From Siphonodentalium dalli (lineage: Eukaryota; Mollusca; Scaphopoda; Gadilida; Siphonodentaliidae), in NCBI GenBank assembly GCA_032622095.1, contig CP136069.1, positions 123,492,126 through 123,556,125 on the forward strand: a stretch of DNA of 64,000 nucleotides. The letters are read 5' to 3'. The translations under genes were made by a program, and so were the position numbers. The notes below the pieces were generated by a model. That model searched no databases, was not told the DNA's origin, and worked only from the letters and a program-made list of their open reading frames with translations. This document shows positions 58,372 through 64,000 of this stretch, one piece after another. Position 1 is the first letter of the stretch; each line of letters opens with the position of its first letter.

Positions 58372-60165
58372 TGTTTCACTGTAACTAATGTAACTTAATA
58401 TGTCTGTTTTTGTTGAAGTCCTTGTCAAATATATTTATAATTTCATTGATGGATGTGTTGTCCAAAGGGAGTGGAAACATGCGTATTCTAATTAGTTTAT
58501 CAAGAGTCTCATCTTTTGTCGATCCCTGATGTTTTCCCAGTAACAATTGCATTTGGCTGAAACCTCTCTCGGAAATGGCATTAGAGCAGGCCTTTATATT
58601 GGTCTAATTTGGGGATATTGGACACGTGCCGACCATGGTTCGTCACGTCGTGAGAATTTTTTTAAATCTAAACCCGTGAAATGCAATATCTTGGCTTCTA
58701 ACAGGACATATATCTCACAATAGAATGAGATATATTTCCATCCTGTATTAGTTTAATTGAAGTTTTATTACATTTCTGAAAAAATTTCATCACTTTAATA
58801 AATCCTGCCCTTTTAAATAGATATGACATATGATATTTTTTTTTTTCAAATTTTTTTTTTAATTTGGGGACATCTCTTTAATTTGGGGACATCGTTAAAC
58901 GCCGTGAATTTGGGGTAATTTAAATCACAACTGAATGTGTTGATCCGTTCGTAGTATCACATCAAGTTGAGGTAGTGCTGGGTGGTATTATTAAAGCACA
59001 AAAATACGGCGGTAATCCTAAAATCACACTGCTGCGATGTATATATTATTATATATCTCATGTACTTTCATGGTACCGGGTATTAGAGATTATTTCAAAT
59101 ATTCCCTTAAAACTGCCATTTAGTAGTGAATGTGTGTGCCCAAGTCAACTGTTTTTTTTTAGAGAAAATCTAATAGCTGTACAGCTTACAATAAATAGGG
59201 AAATACACACCCAATTGATGCTCCCTTTTATAAATTATGGGTTGCCAATTGGTGACAATGTTTCATTTGTCTGCATGCATTGTCTGTGCACCTTCTTTTA
59301 ATATAGTAAGCTTAATTTTGCCTGTATATGTTGAACACTTTTCTAAAAGGGTAGTTCATTCACAAGTAAGTGGACCAGTCCCGGTAAGGGTACTGGACCG
59401 GTATGACCTGGACTGGACTGGACCGCCTAGTCAGAGGACAGGACCAAACCCATAGGGTGGTCTGGTCCACATCACTAACATGGGATTGCATAAACTTGCA
59501 CATGGCAATCATTGAAACAGACTAGTCATTTTAAAGTTGTTGATTAGCGTGTGCATGGCACGTGCAACTTAAGTCTTGCAATATATTCATGTGTGACCTA
59601 ATAAACCAAAGCCATTACACTTAGTCTAGGAACTACTCCAACCCAATTTACAACAATGCCCCTTACCTGTCTTCTAACACTTATACTCGCTACCTGTGGA
59701 AATACAGTTTAAAGAAACCAAGTAGTTTCTTCGTATTCAGATAAAGGTCAACCACAGTGTACCCGGTAATGGGCCGGTATGACCTACATGTATAGGCTAT
59801 AACCACGATGATAACGTCTCCACTGTTTACCGATTATGAAAAAAGTGACGGTAATGAAAATTTTACAGATTACAATTGGCATACCAAAATACTTACTGGA
59901 AATAACAGGGGCAAAAATGAACACAGCCACAGCGTACCTAGTTACGTAGTCTATTTTTAACGAATAAATAGTCTGTCGATAATTCGGCAAGCTCCATATG
60001 AGTGTGATTTGGATTAGGATTAGGATTTTGATTTGGATTAGATTGTCCAACAATAGTGGTATTTAGGTAAGAATAGTCGTCATATATAAGGGCTTATCCT
60101 AGTCGAAGTCTGCTCATACGAAGACCAGCTAAGATATTTGGATAGCTAAATGCTATTTCGCTATT
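58372..60165. other. ALG14 intron 1 sequence, mostly unassigned
   Basis: There is a piece at about 58590-58660 with 'gaccatggttcgtcacgtcg', resembling the hAT subterminal sequence at 45880 and 55720. 'aatttggggacat' is repeated at 58859 and 58879. A 'ggaccggtatgacctgg' block lies at 59380-59420. No complete element or exon could be supported. Confidence 0.35.
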
Positions 60166-60184
60166 ATTTGTTTTTTTTTTTTTT

Positions 60185-60227
<43 letters not shown>
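60166..60227. repeat. Long poly-T tract
   Basis: About 60 nt, almost all T with two interruptions. It may be the reverse-strand tail of a retroelement, but no retroelement body was recognised beside it. Confidence 0.75.
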
Positions 60228-60230
<3 letters not shown>

Positions 60231-60639
60231 AATTTATTTAAAATACAATAAAACTTGCTCTTCATAAGAGTCAATATATATAACCATTAAAAATCTCCAC
60301 TGAATGGGCTCATTTGTTCTATCTCATTATTTTCTGTTATTAAAGGCCAAAACAAAACCTGTGTTTCTGGTAATCTGCCCAACAGTTTTAATTTTATTGA
60401 TTTAATTTTGCAAAAAAAAATAATCATATTTCACCAACATGTCAATCCGTTTTGACTAATGGTGACCAAAATACATGAGCCATAACAATCCAGTTATATG
60501 GGGCTGGATTAACACTTTGAGAAAAGTGAATATTATGACAGTACATGTATACACAAACATGTACAGCATAACGTAGATCACTACATTTAAAAAGATGATA
60601 CAATGATTTGCTGGTCCTCATGCTATATACATGTACATT

Positions 60640-60823
60640 GGAATGGTCTGTTCTTCATTTCTGATAATATGAACAGATGATAGGCATAAAAAATACCCAT
60701 GAGATTTCTCCCTGGATTCCCATTCATTCATTTGTAAGGATGTTTATAAATAAATTCAACAAATGGCTAATAAAGTAATGTACTTATCAGACACAGGTAG
60801 TATCCAGTTAGCAAAGGGTTAAA
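60640..60823. mobile_element. Degenerate MITE of the 7943-8189 family
   Basis: Contains 'cattggaatggtctgttcttcat', 'aaattcaacaaatggct' and the right end 'gttagcaaagggttaa'. It is heavily diverged. Confidence 0.45.
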
Positions 60824-61101
60824 TAAGTGCACCATCTTGAATATTCTATAGCCATCATTTAAATACAACTTACAAGGGATGCTATACTGGAGAAAAAATT
60901 AAATTTCATAAAAACACCACCCTCAAAATAATTAGGCTTAATTAAAAGATTCATTAGATTCATTAGCGGCTGAAACTAAAGAGAATATGGAAGAGATTTT
61001 GCATTTGTGACCTCCAGAAATTAATAAACGTAAGTCTGGTAACCGGTCCAAATAAGTGGTGTGATTATTTTCACAAAAATAATAAACGTAGGGGTATGGT
61101 T

Positions 61102-61780
61102 ATTAGCTCAAATTGACAAAGTCAAGTTTGAGCTATTGCCATTGGTTGGCATCTGTCAACAATTTCCTTTAGCACACCCTTGACCCTACAGGTCACATAT
61201 CTCATCCCATCATCGCCAAACTTCATATAGATCTTCAGTGTGACTTCTAGATGAGAGCCACTGATTTTTTCTGAAATTCGTTAAAAAATACATGGCCACC
61301 AGCAGCCATGTAGGATTTCAAATTTGAATCCATCAGCACACCCTGCAGCCCGTATTTATTGGAAAATTGTTTTTGAAAATTTACAAGCATGTTTACGATG
61401 ATCTCTAGATGGGAGCTATCGAATTCGAAAGATTTTAAATGAAAAACATGGCCATCGCCAGCCATCTTGAATTTTACTATTTGCATTACTAAATCCTTTG
61501 GCACACCCTTCAGACCACATCCCTTATCCCTCAAACTTCATTAGAATTTCATTAAGAAAACATGGCCACTGGTAGCCATCTTGGATTTCAAATTTGAATC
61601 AATCGGCACACCCTGCAACCCACATTTATTGGAGAATTGTTTACAGGCATGTTTAGGATCACCTCTCGATGGGAGCTATCAAATTTTAACAGTTTTCGAT
61701 GAAAAACATGGTCGCCGTCAGCCATCTTGGATTTTATTCTTTGCATGACTAAATCATTTGGCACACCCTGCAGGCCATTA
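61102..61780 (-). mobile_element. Pearl/Helentron-like element, reverse orientation, old and 5'-truncated
   Basis: It begins with the 3' module in reverse (TTAGCTCAAATTGAC..GTCAAGTTTGAGCTATTGCC, then 'tggcatctgtcaacaatttcc'). About three units follow, with 'ggccac.agcagccat', 'ttgaattttact.tttgca' and 'actaaatc.tttggcacacc'. The units are like those of E1 and diverged. No 5' module is found. It lies about 100 bp before ALG14 exon 2. Confidence 0.7.
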
Positions 61781-61884
61781 GTATATTCTTGAGGAAATTT
61801 TCATAATTTAGTAGCTGTCTAAATTATAACCTATAACGAAGGCCAACCGTGTCTTTAATTATAGCTATTCCTTTTATCTTGCAG

Positions 61885-62030
61885 GAGGGCACACAATGGA
61901 GATGATGAAACTTCTGAGCAAACTGGGTGATCACTACTCTCCTAGGATCTATGTAGTAGCCACTACTGACAAAATGAGCGAAGCGAAAGCTCATCAACTT
62001 GAAGGTGAAAGAGAGGCAAATCCGAACCAG
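61885..62030 (+). CDS. ALG14: ALG14 exon 2 (glycosyltransferase fold, GSGGHT motif)
   Basis: The exon has a pyrimidine-rich acceptor (CCTTTTATCTTGCAG) and a CAG/GTACAC donor. Two bases complete the split Gly codon of exon 1, giving GSG-GHT. 48 codons follow: GHTMEMMKLLSKLGDHYSPR, then IYVVATTDKMSEAKAHQLEG and EREANPNQ, ending in phase 0. This matches from memory the human ALG14 sequence GGHTTEILRLL..YSPRHYVIADTDEMS. It forms the N-terminal half of the Rossmann-like GT-B domain that binds the ALG13 partner and UDP-GlcNAc. The intron before it is 12,268 bp. The next exon, expected to start with Y..Y.IPRSREV, is not found before the window's end. Confidence 0.92.
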
Positions 62031-62120
62031 GTACACACAATTCAAGCTTGATCTGGGCACATATGATTTACATTTAATATTTAATTCCCTGAAGCATTCG
62101 CAATGTGAATAGAAATTATT

Positions 62121-62547
62121 AAAGGTACTCAATCCGATCAGACGGTCCCCATATCATCAAGTTACAACAACAACATTTCTTCAAAATATGCTTTTGTTAT
62201 CAGAATCGATTAATTACAACAAAATAATGCTAACAGCTGTCAACTATGGTATAAAATTACCAAAACGAGTTATTTATCAACATGTTGTTCATCGAAATAT
62301 GGTCGTATTATCACTTGTCTATCACAAAATTTGGCCGTATTACCACTTGATTTTAGAGCTCTCCATCTTCATCCACAATTTTGTCCGAGACAATTGGTTT
62401 GACGACTCGTTTCTGGGCCACAACCAATTACATATTTTGAGAAATAACAAATTTCAAAAATCGATATCTGATCACTCTGAGCTTTGATGGGTGGGTTCCT
62501 CGACTCGAATCAAATATTTTTCACCCCCGAAGCCAAAGAAATAGTCA
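62121..62547. repeat. Dispersed repeat sharing ends with 8256-8528
   Basis: Begins 'aaggtactcaatccgatcag' and ends near 'gagctttgatgggtgggttc', 'ctcgactcgaatc' and 'cccgaagccaaagaaatag'. The inner third differs from the copy near 8.3 kb. The 99-residue frame within it is not recognised. Confidence 0.5.
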
Positions 62548-62668
62548 TTTTGGATCATTAATTCGGATTATGCATCTTTAAAACAAAATCCAATCAAATA
62601 AGAATGAACAACTTGTATGAATCATAACCCTATAAGGTTATCAACTGAAATGATATCAGCTTCTTGAG

Positions 62669-63650
62669 TAGGGTTGGGCGTTATTGGCGTTTTTAAAAAC
62701 CACGATTTTTCAAAAAATAACACCGCGATATACGGTTTTGTTGAATATTATTTTACTATTGAAAAATACCACTTAAAATCAAATTTTAAACGAGAAATAT
62801 AACACTCCGGGGTTTCGTTATAAGGGATGTAAAATTGTACACACTATCGCCAGGCAGTAAATTATAAACTATTCTCAGAATGGCATGTGCCCATTCTATA
62901 AAGTTCCTGCCTTCTGGAATACGCAACAACATTGAGTAAATTACAGGCTCACATTATCCTGATTACTCCATTGTCTACACATCAGCACGCGATGCTTATT
63001 CCCGTTACGTCATAGCTAAGCACGTGCTCATAGGTTGATAGAGGACCAAGTAGAATTGGGCCAAGATTGTTCATTCTGGGCTGTCTGCAATTTATCACGC
63101 ACAATGAATTACGGAACATTTTTAATTAACTTTTGAACACGGGAACAAGATAATCGTAAGTAATCATTGAACAGTAATACAGTATTGCAGTTCGTGAGTT
63201 TATTTGTCCAAATTCTTGGCAAGGAACACTAACATGCCAACTCTAGACGGATTGAGACATGTTCGTTTCGGGAAACAACATGTCCTGCAGTGCTAAATAC
63301 CCGCTCGGAAGCGCAACTTGTCGCAGGAATGCACAAATACTTGCAGAAAAGCTTCGCTAGATTTGGGAAATTTTCTGCATTCATCGCTCTACCTCAGCCC
63401 GAAATACAACCGTTGTGTCATTGGTTACAATAAAAGACAATGGAGACTTGGGAGCGACCGATAAAGGCTGCTTTCAATCAGCGGTCCGCTAAAGTATTCA
63501 ACTCAGTATTGGATTGTAATTTGAAACCGTCTTTTGAGGTGATAAAATTGCGGTTGCGATATATTGAATTTTTATTTTACACACAGTTTCAATACGGTTT
63601 TTCTTTTCCAAACCGACTATGTCAATATATTGAAATATCGCCCAGCCCTA
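62669..63650 (-). mobile_element. 982-bp hAT deletion derivative with 8-bp target duplication
   Basis: Ends TAGGGTTGGGCGTTAT and, inverted, TAGGGCTGGGCGATAT. Perfect 8-bp flanking repeats TTCTTGAG lie at 62661-62668 and 63651-63658. The interior keeps the C-terminal part of a transposase on the minus strand (63229-63397). The TAGGG(C/T)TGGGCG terminus is common among animal hAT elements. It is inserted in ALG14 intron 2. Confidence 0.85.
63229..63397 (-). pseudogene. hAT transposase C-terminal dimerisation-domain remnant
   Basis: After an in-frame stop the minus strand reads NAENFPNLAKLFCKYLCIPA, then TSCASERVFSTAGHVVSRNE and HVSIRLELAC, ending at TAG (63231-63229). FP.LA.L...YL.IPATS..SERVFSTAG is the signature of the hAT dimerisation domain and includes the conserved Glu of SERVFS. 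Only about 55 residues survive, with no catalytic Asp region, so it cannot be active. It differs from the transposase at 51643 (which reads SSVERLFS), so it comes from a different hAT lineage. Confidence 0.85.
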
Positions 63651-63658
63651 TTCTTGAG

Positions 63659-64000
63659 GTGTCCAAATTTTACTCACCATGGTATTAGCCAGAAATTTTA
63701 TAGAAAGTGCTACAACTAGTATTGAAACGGTTAGACGACTATCTAACATCGATGCCGATAGCTCCCACTGTCGACTTTGTATTTTGCCGTCGACTAGTCG
63801 GAACATTATATATACTTCCCACAATAAGAGTTAAAAGGCTATAATGTTGTTACATGCATGTTAATCAAACACTTGCAATGTAGTCAGTATTTTCTAAATG
63901 TAGCATATAAGTCGTGCACCAATCATGAGATAACTGGGTCACAAGTGTTTCCAAGTTCCATGACGGTGAAATTGACCTTCGTGACTCGCAGTTTCAGCAG
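63659..64000. other. ALG14 intron 2 sequence, nothing recognised
   Basis: No exon, repeat partner or hairpin was identified in the last 340 bases. Confidence 0.4.

Noticed and set aside
59340-59470. Transposon end with 'tggaccagtcc' and 'ggtctggtcca' inverted motifs
   Set aside because: Pairing is short and GC-rich, and the 'ggact' repeats make chance pairing likely.
60166-60227. Poly-T as the tail of a reverse-oriented processed pseudogene or LINE
   Set aside because: No coding remnant or target duplication could be found beside it.

Overview
This is a eukaryotic, AT-rich, repeat-dense window from an animal genome. It holds no operons, no ribosome binding sites and almost no long reading frames. 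It does hold phased, spliced exons of conserved animal genes inside very long introns. The repeats suggest a marine invertebrate, most likely a mollusc or another lophotrochozoan: tandem cores of about 160 bp, GGAC/ACGG microsatellites and a terminal stem-loop, which resemble the bivalve 'pearl' elements and Helentron-associated elements. That assignment is inference.

Genes. Two host genes lie head to head around 49.1-49.6 kb. TLCD4 (TMEM56, a TLC-domain membrane protein) runs on the minus strand, with a probable 5' untranslated exon ending at 49139, a first coding exon at 6855-7047 and a next coding exon at 27-122; the rest lies beyond the left edge. ALG14 (membrane-anchoring subunit of the UDP-GlcNAc transferase of N-glycan synthesis) runs on the plus strand, with exon 1 at 49484-49616 and exon 2 at 61885-62030; later exons lie beyond the right edge. 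The shared promoter is GC-richer and carries a perfect TGACGTCA site. An isolated last exon of a ceramide transfer protein (CERT1/COL4A3BP) lies at 32605-32732 on the minus strand, inside the 42-kb first intron of TLCD4, with no partner exons that I could find.

Repeats, left to right. 0-10.8 kb: decayed copies of a ~165-bp-unit element, an 859-bp hAT-type non-autonomous element with a perfect 8-bp target duplication, one old pearl-like element and several MITEs. 11.3-25.8 kb: six pearl-like elements with 164/155-bp tandem units, including a near-identical tandem duplication of period 3,789 bp. 25.8-32.6 kb: mostly unannotatable intron with MITEs. 32.8-39.8 kb: a second block of pearl-like elements, partly a rearranged copy of the first. 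39.8-49.1 kb: a 1.3-kb CAGGG-ended transposon, a ~190-bp tandem repeat, minisatellite-like sequence, a 1.4-kb non-autonomous hAT and a ~160-bp-unit element. 49.6-61.9 kb (ALG14 intron 1): a 434-bp palindrome and a 4.8-kb hAT transposon with a nearly intact transposase. 62-64 kb (ALG14 intron 2): a second hAT remnant that keeps a dimerisation-domain fragment.

Overall, two divergent membrane-protein genes of the secretory pathway sit in a region whose bulk comes from expansion of tandem-core mobile elements and hAT transposons in their introns.
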